Shown here: in pieces, positions 13,576 through 25,038 of the stretch
Layout: the number at the start of each line of letters is the position of its first letter
Position numbering within the stretch: position 1 is the stretch's first letter
Source: Ophiosphaerella korrae
Taxonomy: Eukaryota; Ascomycota; Dothideomycetes; Pleosporales; Phaeosphaeriaceae
Assembly (NCBI GenBank): GCA_028456385.1
Contig: JALNQF010000001.1
Location: 310,001-374,000, forward strand
Direction of reading: 5' to 3'
Length of the DNA stretch: 64,000 bases
Program-made: the position numbers and the translations under genes
The notes under the pieces: generated by a model
Told to the model about the DNA's origin: nothing
Seen by the model: only the letters and a program-made list of their open reading frames with translations
Databases searched by the model: none

Positions 13576-14555
13576 GTGCCCGACTCTCTACCAGCTGCAA
13601 AGGAAACCAAATTCCACCCTTGTAACGCACCTAACGATTCCGCCAACGCATCCCTCATCTTTGTCGGTACCGCAACCACAATCATTGAATGGGCTGGCCT
13701 ACGCATCCTCACCAACCCAAACTTCTTGCACGATGGGGATCATGTCTATCTAGGCCCAGGCGTAGGCGCAACACGACAAGCAAATCCAGCTATCGACTTA
13801 GAAGATCTCCCACGCATCGATGTGATATTTCTCAGCCATTACCATGAAGACCATTTTGATAGGGAGGTCGAAGAAAAATTAACGCGAAATATTCCAATTA
13901 TACCGACACCACATGCTTATCAATGCTTGACAGGCAAAGGCAAGGAGTTGTTTACAAACGTCCATTCACTTGATTTTTGGGAAAAATTGATGTTGGATAT
14001 CCAAGGGGGAGAATCCGGACAGAAAAGGCCCAGTCTCAAAATAACTGGTATGCCAGGAAAACACGTGCCTCCGGGGCCATTGAATATTGCCAACAATATC
14101 CTTGGTGCCGTCCCACCAACCAATGGATGGATGATTGAGTTGGGCTCTCTGAAAAGTCTCTAAATACTAACGATTCATTTGAAAGCGGGTATAGTATTTA
14201 CATATCTGGCGATACCCTCATGGTTGACCAGCTCAATGAGATTCCTGAACGCTATAAGGATCAGAATATCGATCTGATGCTGATACATTTAGGCGGTACG
14301 ACAATCCCTGGACCGAAGATACCTCTGCTCATGGTCACCATGGATGCAAAGCAAGGTGTGCAATTGATGCAACTGATCAAACCGGACTTGACAATACCCT
14401 TGCATTTCGATGACTACGATTTATTCCTAAGTCCTTTGGATGATTTCAAGAAGGCGGTGCATGCTGTAGGTTTAGGTCGCAAGATTGTGTATCTGGACCG
14501 AAAGGATCAGTTTACATTCAATGTCAAATATGGCAAGAGGATAGAGGTCTTGTAG
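13576..14555 (+). CDS. Metallo-beta-lactamase-fold hydrolase (UlaG-like)
   Basis: Two exons are proposed, about 13576-14138 and 14187-14555. The metal-binding signature SHYHEDHFD appears about 87 residues into the frame, followed by GKHVPPG, YISGDTLM (metal-bridging Asp), LIHLGG and PLHFDDYDLF. This is the MBL fold of the UlaG / L-ascorbate-6-phosphate-lactonase-like group; the substrate is unknown. Problems remain. No in-frame ATG exists between the stop at 13495 and the first conserved residues, so a 5' exon is probably missing (an ATG at 13339 is a candidate). The intron's 5' site (gttggg) is a poor match, although its branch site (ctaac) and the aag at 14184-14186 are good. The domain call is firm and the ends are not. 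Confidence 0.72.
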
Positions 14556-14717
14556 TAACATCGACTCCATGGTTAGAACTAGACCGACAGCTTCATCTCA
14601 AATCGCTCATGCTTGATATGAATTATCCCCCATACGATGAAGTAAAGACTTATCCCTGTAAACATGATAGGAAGCTAGATATTGGTTAAATGCACCAAAA
14701 CCTGTAGCTGATAAGGC

Positions 14718-15211
14718 CTATTGTCTTGGTGTTCGTTCCCGTGCCACCCTCATGTTTGCCTTGATCCGCTCTAGAAGCTCAGCTGTTGTTGCAAGTGGCG
14801 ATGGGTGGAGATTTCTCTATATCCATGGTCAGCATAACATGGTTTGGCTAGATAATGCATAAATAGTAGAATAGCAGATGGGTGATGTACGTTTTTAAGC
14901 CAGGCAACGCATTGATCGTGAGTCCATGTCTCCGGATCTGTTGAGTAGTTTTAGTGAGAACTCGCTCATATACCATGCTCAGAAGCCATCACATACCGCC
15001 GGTAGGATCACTGCTTGGGAATAGATCCTGGCCCCAGATGCTCCACGCTGCCACCCCGGTCACGAGGGCAGCAAAGGCAAAAAAGGGAGCCTAAGCTCAG
15101 TCAATACTTGGAGGCTTTTGAAAAGGTAGCACCTACGACGACTAGAAAGTCCCAGGGGATCCATAAATCACTTACACGTTGGTTGGTTGCACGGTCGAGT
15201 GGCGTCGGCAT
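14718..15211 (-). CDS. Small single-pass membrane protein of unknown function
   Basis: Four exons (15176-15211, 14997-15090, 14891-14937, 14718-14816) join in frame to a 91-residue protein. Residues ~13-30 (PFFAFAALVTGVAAWSIWG) form one membrane segment. A short motif follows, with PETWTHDQCVAWLKNRNL and TAELLERIKANM. This resembles the Ish1/HeH-like helix motif in which Trp and WL are spaced by a polar helix. All introns are GT-AG with good sites, and phases match across three junctions, which is strong evidence for a real gene. I infer a small organelle membrane protein and cannot assign a function. Its 5' end faces RPL38, 346 bp away. Confidence 0.78.
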
Positions 15212-15557
15212 GTTGAAGGTGTGGGTAGCAAGTAAAAATGACCGTGAGATACTTGTGACCGCGGGTAATGTGCTTTGTGAGCAGTATGAAGTAGGGCTAA
15301 CACTGGTGAATGGATTTTGAAAACCTGATGAGGACAACAGGTAACACTTTGAAGTTGCAACCTCTCCTCATCGTCCTGGCCCTAGATAGGGAGTCCCGCC
15401 ACACACGTCGTCACGCTACTATTCCTATTTGGTTCTAGCACAATAAAGCCCCTTTGCAGCCCGTGCTCCAAGCGAGAATGCCACTCCACAAGCCAAATTC
15501 CAAAGTTCACGTTCACGATCACGATAAATTTCCGAAACGACTCGTCATTCAGCCAAG
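15212..15557. other. Divergent promoter of the small membrane protein and RPL38
   Basis: 346 bp between the two ATGs. It presumably drives RPL38 strongly. No specific ribosomal-protein promoter box could be named by eye. Confidence 0.45.
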
Positions 15558-16005
15558 ATGCCTTCCGAAGTCTCTGATATCAAGCAGTTCATCGAGATCT
15601 GCAGGCGCAAGGATGCCAGCTGTACGTCTACCCAAATTTCGAGTTCCGCAGCAAGAGAAAAAATTACGGCGCGCTGGTCCCTTGCGAGCAATTGGTTCAT
15701 TATACGGACCGTTTGATCAGAGGAGGCGCATAATGAGAGAAGAAGCGGCGCTAACAGTGTCTTAGCCGCCCGCATAAAGAAGAACAAGAAGGTCAACAAC
15801 ATCAAGTTCAAGGTCCGATGCTCAAAGAACGTATACACTCTCGTCCTCAAGGATACCGACAAGGCCGAGAAGCTCAAGCAGAGTTTGCCCCCAGGTACGC
15901 GCACGGATTTCTGAATACACTGGACGAGATAGGCTAACACTATATGTAGGCCTTACCATCTCCGACGTTGGTAAGAAGAACCCTAAGGGTAAGCGTACGG
16001 CATAG
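15558..16005 (+). CDS. RPL38: 60S ribosomal protein L38 (eL38)
   Basis: Three exons (15558-15621, 15766-15894, 15950-16005) give 82 residues, close to the usual eL38 length of 70-80. The sequence begins [20 protein letters not shown] and carries [20 protein letters not shown] and [20 protein letters not shown], which are diagnostic. The protein is a small component of the large ribosomal subunit. The first intron (144 nt) is longer than most here, a frequent feature of ribosomal protein genes. The gene is intact. Confidence 0.97.
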
Positions 16006-17068
16006 AAGGACAATAGACTGGGAGCGATAGAGGCATGAGTGTATGGTCAGCAGGGCAAGGGCCATATACACCAACGTCGACGGCATGGCATGGATGGACG
16101 GGCGTCACACGGATAACCTTTCTTCAATGACCTATTGAACCTCGTAAAAGAGGCCCCATCGGAAATGAAAACAGTAAAATTTCATGATACACTGAACGAG
16201 GCATGACATGAAGTAAAAGGCGCGCATATTTGGAATCCATTCATGGTGTAATTACCAGCTTTGATGCAGCTCTCTTCTCCTGCATCTTGAGCTTTCACCT
16301 TTCAACTGATGCCCTTCGTCTCTCCAACTGCTCATATCCTTCCCTCTTTGCCTTTCCTTCGGTTAACTGATAGTATGCTTTGTCTTGTCCAAGAAGACTT
16401 TTAAGGTGCCCATTCGATACTTCTCTGTTATCAAAATCGGAGCTGAGGAATGAATATTTTGCTCTAATCAATAGTTCGACGTTGTATAGGGTGATAGTGC
16501 AACACAAGTATATACCTGAGAGGGCTGGGAAGGGTTCTATTTATCACTACGAAACGGAATGTCATATAGAAATGGGTGTTCTGATACCCAAATCTAGCAC
16601 GTTTGTCTGCATGTTAATCTTGAGTGTAGCCTGGTCCAAATATGACTGATGCCCGCACCGATAGGCGGATATGGAAATCATTGACATCTCAAAACCAACT
16701 GGTGCCTACACCAGTTGGTTTTGAGGGTTCGGATTAGTCGGATATAGAATGAGTGCTAGCACCGCCAATCGGACTTCGAGTCGGCCGCACAGTGGCTTGG
16801 GTTAGAACTTCGCCATTGACAGACAACGACAATCAATGATCGAATTATTTGTCTCTTAGTACGATGGGACAGCCCATCATCATGAACGGTCCAAAGCTAG
16901 AAACTGCTATCACATCACAAAAACAGTAAGAACTGGTAAGTTGCAATACAAACAATAATGAAATTCTATCAAGACGTAACAAAAACTTTTCAGAATGCCT
17001 TCCGAGTCCAGACATATGACCACCTATCTATATAGTTTGAACTAAGCAACCTTCATTACTCTAGCTAT
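16006..17068. other. Convergent intergenic tract with a perfect hairpin
   Basis: About 1.06 kb between the 3' ends of RPL38 and the ornithine decarboxylase gene. No coding signal is seen. The notable element is the inverted repeat at 16688-16725. Confidence 0.5.
16688..16725. repeat. Perfect 17-bp inverted repeat with 4-nt loop
   Basis: The left arm begins ctcaaaaccaactggtg at 16688 and the right arm is its exact reverse complement ending at 16725, with loop ccta. It lies between convergent genes and could form a stable stem in RNA or DNA. Confidence 0.9.
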
Positions 17069-18461
17069 TTACAGGTCCAACAGAGCCTGTGCACCAGGCT
17101 CACTACATACATACACAACATCATGGCTGTCCGTAAAGCCATTGAACTTCGTGGCGGAGCATTTGGTGTAAGCACCCATGTCTTCAAAATATAGCCAATC
17201 GCCCACATCTAGCAATTCGGGGAAAGCGCAACTTGATGAGATGATGTCGATGCCATCACACGTGGGGCCCCAGATAGAATATTCGACCTGAGATGGCGTA
17301 TCATAGCCCGAGCGACGGACGTCGTATAGAACATCGTTCCCAGATTGCAAAACTCGCGGCACAGGGTGCTGGTGGTCGAAAATGATGCTCGAAAAGTTGC
17401 CATAGACACCATCGTTCATGTAAAGCATGTATGATGTAGTGCCGAGTGTAGCATCAGCGATAGTGCGGCGAGCAATCACATTGCATGCAAGAGTGAATGC
17501 AGTGGACACGTAGTAGCGTCCTGGTTCCCCTATGACTCGGACGTGAGGTGGAAAGTACTCATCCAGGGAAGTGGAGAGGACAGCCGCCATCGGCTCGAAA
17601 GTGGCGTCGCCGGTGAAGCCACCACCAACATCCAAGGTGTGCATGTTGAAGCCAAGATTGGATGCCTGATCAAAGACAAACCGGGCATCCTGGACAGCTT
17701 TGATGAAAGCCTTGGGATCGGATGCACCCGAACCGACATGAAATGCTACGCCTACAACATTGAGCTCCAGCTTCTTCGCAAGCTCCAGCAGCTCGGCGGT
17801 GGTGTCCAAAGAAGCCCCAAACTTCTGGCTTAGACGGCACAAGCTGGCCGAATCGTCTGTCAAGATACGCAGGAAGAGCTCAGCATTTGGAAAGAGCTGC
17901 TTCGTCTTGTAGAGCTCATCAGCATTGTCGAAAGTCATCTGCTTAACGCCAGAGTTGGCAGCATAGCGGACATATGACTTGGTTTTGCAAGGCTGCGCGT
18001 AGATGATGCGCGATGGGTCGATGCCTAGATTCAAGATGGTTTCAATCTCATTCTTGGATGCGCAATCAAAACCCATTCCTAGCTCAGCCATGAGGCGCAG
18101 AACTTGCGGATCGGGGTTACACTTGACCGCTGTGTATACGTCAGTGATAAGTTCCCAAGGTTGTTTGGTACGTGAGCTCACCATAGTGCGGTTTGACACG
18201 GGCCAGGTTCTTCTTCCAACGCAAATGCTGGCGGTAAACATCGCCTAGATCAGCAACAAAAAAGGCATCTTCATCACCAACATTGCAAATATCAGAATCG
18301 ATAGCCTCGACACGGCTCTTGAGGGCATGCCCAATCAACTGCTTGGACTTCCAGACGCCATGATTATCAACACCGCCCAGTGCGTGGTGATTGATCGACT
18401 GTAAAGAGCCTTTCAACGAAAGGCAATATTCTTCGGTAGTCGTGATGGCAGAAGATTCCAT
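17069..18461 (-). CDS. SPE1: Ornithine decarboxylase
   Basis: Two exons (18182-18461 and 17069-18129) give 446 residues, normal for eukaryotic ODC. The PLP-binding lysine is K96 in HYAVKCNP, which is formed across the intron. Other landmarks are FDCASKNEIE, VGVAFHVGSG, LDVGGGFTGD, VIGEPGRYYV and the active-site Cys in WGPTCDGID. ODC decarboxylates ornithine to putrescine, the first step of polyamine synthesis, in the cytosol as a dimer. The 5' leader appears long and contains an upstream ORF of 34 codons (18542-18646), so translational control is plausible. Antizyme regulation is known for the family but cannot be seen here. Confidence 0.96.
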
Positions 18462-19571
18462 ACCCCGATACTGATGCTTGGGTATGTGGAAAACGAGGTT
18501 GCAGTTGATTTTACAAGATGCTGAGAGGGTGTTATGGAGGCTTAAAAGGCACGAAGCCTAGGCTTTGGCAAGGTCTTCCCGACTCGGGAAGAACCACCTG
18601 AGGAGCGGTTAGTGTTTGTAGTTGGGGGAAGAAAGAGTGAGCACATACAAAGGACGTGCTATGCGGCAGCTGAAATTCGGATTGATCAAGGATTGGGTTG
18701 GGGGACAAAAAGAACAAGAGATCGAGCAGCTCCTGGGTTGACGGCACTTCGAGGCGGCGGGATAGTGTTGAAGAGGTGTGGCGCAGGGCGGGCAGAGACA
18801 ACTTGGAGGTTGAGGGGGATGAAGGCAGAGGCCGTTTTAAACCGAGCCTTTGTAGCGACCAAAGGCAGGTCGTTTGTGTGGGCTATAGCGGGGGGGAAGC
18901 GAAGGACAGTGGCAGGGGAGGCGTGGTGGACGTGAAGAAGAGCGGTGGGAGGAATTTCGCGCATGGCCTGTGGTTGAGATACGGCTTACCTAACACAGGC
19001 GATGCTGCCCACTGCCCGCTTAATTCTGACTGACATCATCCCCTGCTAGATTGCGCTGCCACGACTGCCCCAGTTTTGTCCAGAAAACCACGCAACTCGT
19101 TATTGATTAGCTAGGTAGATACTTGCTACACCAGTCATCGGCGATGCGGCCGAACGTGGTCTTCTACGCTTTTAGAAGGTTCACGCAGCACGTTTTTCCC
19201 GTCACCGTTACTAGAGCATGCGCGTGTTCATGCAGCTTGTGCATTCGCTGTATCGGATGAACTGTTGTTTGATTCGTGGCCAGCCCAGAGACCGCTATGC
19301 AAGAGCTACTCAAAGCGGAAAACGCCAGGTCCCAACCCCCCAAAAATGCCGCTAGAAATTCCTATATGTGCTTGAGTATGTGTGTCAAAGTGCGTAAATG
19401 TACCGAATATTGACCTCGCTGATGCTAAAATGATGATATGCAAGGCTGCCCAAACAGATAGTACGTCAAATTTGCGCTGCTTAACTCAGCTCCTCCTAAT
19501 CGTGAGAGTATGTGCGCCGCAACATAACGGGTACATTGGTTAAGTCCACGCGCCGTGTTCGATGCGTTATT
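18462..19571. other. ODC leader/promoter and 3' flank of the next gene
   Basis: Minus-strand upstream ORFs with ATG occur at 18542-18646 (34 codons) and 18686-18964 (92 codons). The rest, toward 19571, shows no coding signal. The leader length is unknown because no transcription start is visible. Confidence 0.4.
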
Positions 19572-22500
19572 TCAAGCTTTAGTGGCTTGCTTGCGAGTGC
19601 CTGCACTCTCGTAACTGCGATCAAGACCACCCCCGTATCTATCCCAGGCAGTGATACCCTCGCGAGGTTGAGGGTTTCGAGCATGTGCGGTAAAGGGCCT
19701 TATCTCTTGAGGGCTTGCGTTTGTGCGCAGACGCTCTCCAATTGACTTGCGGCGTTGACACCAATGCTGAGCATGTGCGTCCCAGTCTACGTGATGCCGT
19801 ACAACATTTTGCCCGTATTCATTGTACTTGTCAACGAGTGGAACTACGATCTGCCCCTTCGGATAAACTCGAGATTCAACTTGATTTGAAATGTGGTATT
19901 GGGTTTCAACTTCTAGTCGAGGCTTGAGCGACGGTATAGGAGGGATCTCGTAGACCGAGATTTGGGGACGCCTTTTCCTAGCCTCACCTATATCCTTCCT
20001 TAGATTGTGATAACTTCTCCTGCGTTGAGGCAATTCTTGCTGAAGCATTTCATGGTCGGCCAGTGCTCGATCTTTGCTACGCATACGGGCAAACTCTGCA
20101 GCCGCCTGAGAGTCCATACTGACCATGGATTTGACTCGCGGCAGTGCATCACCAAGCTGATGAGGATGCGTTGGAGACACGACTGTCTTTCGTAGAGGAC
20201 GAGACAAGGCAGCATCGTATGGGGAGCTCCCAAGAGATGATGCAATGGTACCAAGGTCGACGACACCAGGAGATTGATTTGTCTCCTCCTTGTCATCCTT
20301 ACTGTTCCCAATCATGGATCTTCTCCGGAAAAGTGAAAGACTCCGTCGACGAACAGGCGCAGGCGGCGTGGGCGGTCGTTCTGGCTCCAGCTCGGCTAAC
20401 TGAGAAATAACGTGGGCTGAAGTAACCGACAAAGTACTAGTAGCTGGGTCAGCTGTAGTAACATGGTCTTTGGTTGGGTATGTATGAGTAAGGCATTCCA
20501 TTCCTGGTGTGTGCGATAAGCGTCGGGTAAACTTGGTTCGTACATCAATTGGGATATCTGGAATTGTGCCCTCTGGAATCGATTGATAGGATTGAACGAT
20601 GGGTACTTCTGGATTGGATGGTCGTTGCCTTTGCAAACGCTTTTTGGTTGTCGAACTCGTGCTGTTAAACGAAGATTTGGATGTGACTGAACGTGGGCTC
20701 ATCGGAGAGAGGATGCCATCTGATACCGCAGATTCTTCAGATTGGTTTAGGACATGCAAGATTTCTAGTCTTCGATCTAGTTCTTCTTTAGTGTCGAGAA
20801 GTCCAAGCTGAGGAACGTGTAAAATCTCGATTCCGCCTATCTCTGCTTGGTCTCCACTATCTTTGCAAGACTTTGACAATGCTATCGGGCTAGCATTTTG
20901 ATGACCTCGATCGCTTGCCCGAAGGCTACATCCAGAGGAGTACCCAGAATCGGCTGTTTGCGGGATTGGTCGTCGTCGGTTTGGCTTGATCGCGTGATTA
21001 TCCGGACCGGGAGCATTTGGACTTGTGGAAAACAGCACAGACCCAGACATCTCAATGGCAGTAGAAGGGGCATCAAAAATTGTGCCAGCAATTATTTGGG
21101 AAGCTTCTTCCTGGAAAATAGCGTTGTCTTCTAAAGTGAATTTCTTTTCCATGTTATAACTGACTGCCTTGGCATTTTCGAATGACCTGTCCGGAACATA
21201 TGCTTGATAAGTCTCCACATACTCTGTAGCCATGTGATTGAGGGTTATGGAAAAGCTATCCTGTTCTGCTTGCGGTTGTGCATGTGCTGCACTGATATCG
21301 TCGTAGAGTGGAGTAGTCGCAGGGAGGACCGAGGACTTGCTTTTGACATGGCCGCGCTTTTTCGTGTTTTTCATCGACAACGGACTGGATCCCGATTCTG
21401 CTACCGTAAAGTAGTCATCTGTCCCACCATGCTGTGACCTCTGCTTTGTATTTTTGGCACTAGGAGCGGGCGATGGTGCCCCATTCACAATACTGAGAGT
21501 CCCTAGCTTCAGACTCCCAAGATGTGAATAATCCAACTCTCCTGGTGTCTGCGCCCGTAATGAGGACGTGCTACAATTTTCTTCGGCCAGGTCAAGCGCC
21601 ATAGGGCGTTTCATGGGGGTGATGCCTTTCGAGCTCAGCGCCCACTTTGCTTCTTGCTCGGGTGCCATCTTAGGAGCCTTCCACGAGTTCCAAGTTCTGC
21701 GACGGCCTTCCACAGGCGAGTTGCGAGTGGCAATACCAGGTGTTTGGAGTAACGAGCGTCGTCTGGTCAGGGACGATGATCTTTCGGCCACCGAAATCTT
21801 GCGGCTAAGTCTCGGTTGGTCTACGACGGATACAGCGATATCCGTTGAAGATTCCAAAGCTTCATCTTTAAAGTGTCAACTATTGTACGCCTTAATAACG
21901 ACGAGGACAATAAAATGCACTAGAGCGAGAAACATACGAAGCTCAGGGACCGTATGTCTTGAGACTAATAACTGCTACATTTGGACACTTCAGAAAATGG
22001 ACGATTCTTGACTTACGAAGAGCAGCGAGATCCTCAGGCGAGCCATTTCTCTTCACCTCCTGTAACAGGCGGATAGCAGCGTCCAAGTCCACCTGTGTAT
22101 TTGACGCCACTGATATTTTTGAGCCATGAAGCTCCGTGAGCTTGGTTGTAGAACCATGTCTGCTTCCAAAACAAGACAGCGAATTGGATCGCGAGTTGAT
22201 TCTCGAATTGGTCCTCGAATTTGACCTGGAAATTACAGACAATGGACGTCCTCGAGCAAGTGGGGCCGGCTCGCCAACGTCTCCATCCTTGTTCGACCAT
22301 TTTGTTGACCCGAATTCGCTGTCGATAGGCGAGAGGAGCGTTTCCCTAATCTGGTGTCGGCCTTTCGCACTCAAATCGCCATATTTCGAGGAGGCCGAAA
22401 GGGGAGAATCGGCAGCGAATGCTTGTATTGGCGAGTTCGTGTTGGTCTTTGGCTTCGACAAGCGATTGTGGTGGTTGCCAGTGCTCTGGTTGTTCCCCAT
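19572..22500 (-). CDS. Large Ser-rich protein with N-myristoylation-like start, function unknown
   Basis: Three exons are proposed: 22017-22500, a 27-nt exon 21938-21964, and 19572-21865, giving about 934 residues. It starts MGNNQSTGNHH, a good N-myristoylation context (Gly2, Ser/Thr at position 6). An NSRTNSRINSRSNS repeat follows near residue 95. The rest is low-complexity with many Ser, Pro and Arg residues and basic RRRSL motifs that resemble kinase sites. It ends in GGLDRSYESAGTRKQATKA. No enzymatic domain is seen. The small exon is inferred from good splice signals (gtaagt, ttag, gtatgt) and preserved phase; direct joining of the large exons also keeps frame. A membrane-associated scaffold is only a guess. 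Confidence 0.75.
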
Positions 22501-23710
22501 GTTGTTGAGCTGGGGAGGATGGAGGAGCGAGGTCGCTCAGTTCGATTGAATGGAAGGCATTGAATATGGACCTAGAGATGAGCCGTTAGTTCATGCAAAG
22601 TGATTGCGGGGATGCCTTGGATTGGAAGCCTACCTATGAAATGGCTGAACAGACGAAAGCTCTTGATGTGGGGGCTGAAGGGCACGAGCTTCACACGGGT
22701 GAGAGCTGGACATGCGTCAACGATGGGAAATGGACTTTTATCTCCGATGAGGCAGGCGGTTGCAACGGGTAAATCTTATCGGTTACAGGTTTTTCGATGG
22801 CAGACAGCACGATTACGACGACACCAAGTGCACCAACGTAAACAACAAACTTGGAAGAGGGTCGAACTGAAACTGGACGCCTGCGCGACTACGATAGATG
22901 TGCCAATCATGTATGGCCATACTGGGAGCTCCACGGCCAATCGGCGCGGGGCGACGCGAAGGATGCGCGCCCCGAGGGTCAATCCCAGGTGCCAATCTCG
23001 ATGCATTGGGTGCTGCAACGGCTGATCGGCTCGCTTTTGAGCCATGCGGAAGCCTGCACTTGGCGGCTACCAGCCTTGCGCTTTGCCATAACTTGCGCTT
23101 TGAAAGTAGTCTATTCTCCGACTTGTTCACGGACGGGCAAGCCATATCGAGGTCGCCAGCGATCCTTGCTATTAGTCCCCAGTTGCCACATACCTATCCT
23201 GATTCCTGACTCTGTGAGGACATGGTGCTGTGCATGAACAAGATGCAAGGGAGCTTCTCAATTTCCAAAGTGTTACAGTCGTCGTAGCAAAATACTGACA
23301 GGTGCCTCGAGCTTCAGTCGATCAATCGCCGGTCGTTGCACATGGCAATCTTAGGTACATCGAATCTGCATTCATTACAGCCGCCAACCCTTGGGTATTG
23401 CATTGAGACCAACTTACCCATGGCCAGAGGCTGTTGACACGTCCAGAACTGTCACCGCTAGTCTTGGCAAGCACTGGAATCCTGGTGTCCATGCTCAAAC
23501 GCTGCTCCAAAGACTGCCGGATTGGCGTTCACGCTTGCACTAATTACCATGTGGGCATGAGGACCTGTTTCATCTGAAGAGCTGCGCACATGGCCTAAAA
23601 GACATATACTCCGTATGCCTTATCCTACGGATACTATTATCCAAGGCGATCGTTTGCTTGGAAGAATTGCTTCGGTGAAGACGGGAAACAAGGAGTTTTG
23701 TGGAAGTAGA
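22501..23710. other. Intergenic tract upstream of the transposon
   Basis: 1.2 kb holding the promoter of the Ser-rich gene and the left flank of the transposon. Overlapping frames of 100-140 codons on both strands at 22600-23240 have no domain content. Confidence 0.45.
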
Positions 23711-23712
23711 TA

Positions 23713-23737
23713 CAGTCACGTTTCAAAAGTTTGGAAT
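23713..23737 (+). repeat. Left terminal inverted repeat of the transposon
   Basis: Begins cagtcacgtttc and ends aagtttggaat. With the TA included, 17 of 27 positions form the two perfectly shared blocks with the right end. Confidence 0.8.
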
Positions 23738-23796
23738 GCCAAGCCCACCCCACAATGTAACTCCAAAGGTGATCTCAACTTCAACCCACCACAACT

Positions 23797-24900
23797 ATGG
23801 CTACACAACGCCGATTTGGACGAGAGATAGATGGAAATGCTCGCAGAAAGCCAAATATTCGTCAGGAAACACGCGTCCATACCATCGGGATGGTATTAGC
23901 AGGTGCAGCGCAGAGCAAAGCTACAGAGTTTTTTGGGTGTACACAGTTAGCTGTGAGCAAGATTATGAAGAAATGGCACGAAACAGGCAGCGCAAAGGAT
24001 AAACCTCGTAGTAGCCGTCCACCTATACTATCACTACGTCAGAAGAAGCCCATCTATCGCAAGGCTCGCGCGTAGCCAAAGCTAGAGTACTTAGAGCTTG
24101 CTAAAGCTAGGGTGTTTGTGAATACAGATGGGACGCCTTCGAAGCCACCTAGTCGTACAACATTGTATAGACACCTTAAGAGTGTTGGCCTTACTAATTA
24201 CTGCTATAAAAAGCAACTAAAACTAAAGCCTATCTATGCTCAAAAGCGCTGGCAGTTCTGCCAACAGTACTGTTACTTTTAGTGGCACTCGCGTACGCTT
24301 AAATTCTTAGATAAGTGCTCTCTTTAGAAGGGCTCTAGCTACAACTGCGAGTGGTGCTTTCGGTTTACATAGGAGAAATAGAAGCTAGAGATAATTACTA
24401 AGGTTGAGGGCTATAAGCGCCTAGCGCAGATAGTATAGGCGTGTATATAGCTAGATAAACAAGGTAGACTACGCCGTAGTCTACTCGTTATTATGGAGAG
24501 AGATAAGAATGCACGACGACGTAGCTACTCCAGCTAAAGTTACATTAAAGCTCTTCGTAGAGGCCTACTGCCTAACTAGCAGCAGTCTTAGCTTTTTATG
24601 CAGGATAATGCGCGCATACACACCTTGCGCGCAACGATAAGATAGATAGCTTAACACTACATTACACCTATAACTTAGCCACCTTACTTACCTAACCTCA
24701 ACCCTATCAAGCACCTCTAGTAGCATCTTAAAAAGATAATGTATAAGCACTATCTACAATATAATAACTCCTTACAAGCTAAAGAGGAGTGGGAGTGCTA
24801 GCAGCGTATACCAGGTGCGCTCATACGCAAACTTATTATGAGTATGCCGAGAAGAATTCAAGCCTGTAGGCGCGCGCGAGGCTGGTAGACTAAATACTGA
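23797..24900 (+). pseudogene. Degenerate Tc1-type (DD34E) transposase
   Basis: From the ATG at 23797 the frame is open for 92 codons, covering the N-terminal helix-turn-helix DNA-binding part (GCTQLAVSKIMKKWHETGSA). It then continues in the same frame, without a detectable indel, to a TGA at 24898. Along the way it crosses about 16 internal stops, almost all TAG. The second catalytic Asp is seen in FMQDNARIHT. The position 34 residues further on, where the Glu of LNPIEHLW belongs, reads Lys. The first catalytic Asp could not be placed. TAG stops without frameshifts are what RIP produces from TGG and CAG codons. The product cannot be functional. Confidence 0.88.
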
Positions 24901-25013
24901 TTCAATCATCTTCAAATACATAAAAAAAAAGCCGAGTTTCTATATAATTTTAGGTGGTGGGTGGCTGTAAACGATGAGGTGTTGATCTCGTGTTGGGCGG
25001 CCCGTGCGAAAAT

Positions 25014-25038
25014 ATTCCAAACTTATGGCCTAGTACTG
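25014..25038 (-). repeat. Right terminal inverted repeat of the transposon
   Basis: Reverse complement begins cagtactaggcc and ends aagtttggaat, pairing with the left end. It is followed by TA at 25039-25040. Confidence 0.8.

Larger units (their letters stand above)
23713..25038 (+). mobile_element. Tc1/mariner-type DNA transposon, inactivated by RIP-like mutation
   Basis: A 1,326-bp element is bounded by imperfect terminal inverted repeats (23713-23737 and 25014-25038). The ends both begin CAGT and share aagtttggaat, with a divergent 10-nt stretch between. TA dinucleotides at 23711-23712 and 25039-25040 fit the TA target duplication of this superfamily. Inside is one transposase frame on the plus strand. 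The size and ends fit a complete single-gene element. It is the only mobile element I can support in the window. Confidence 0.88.
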
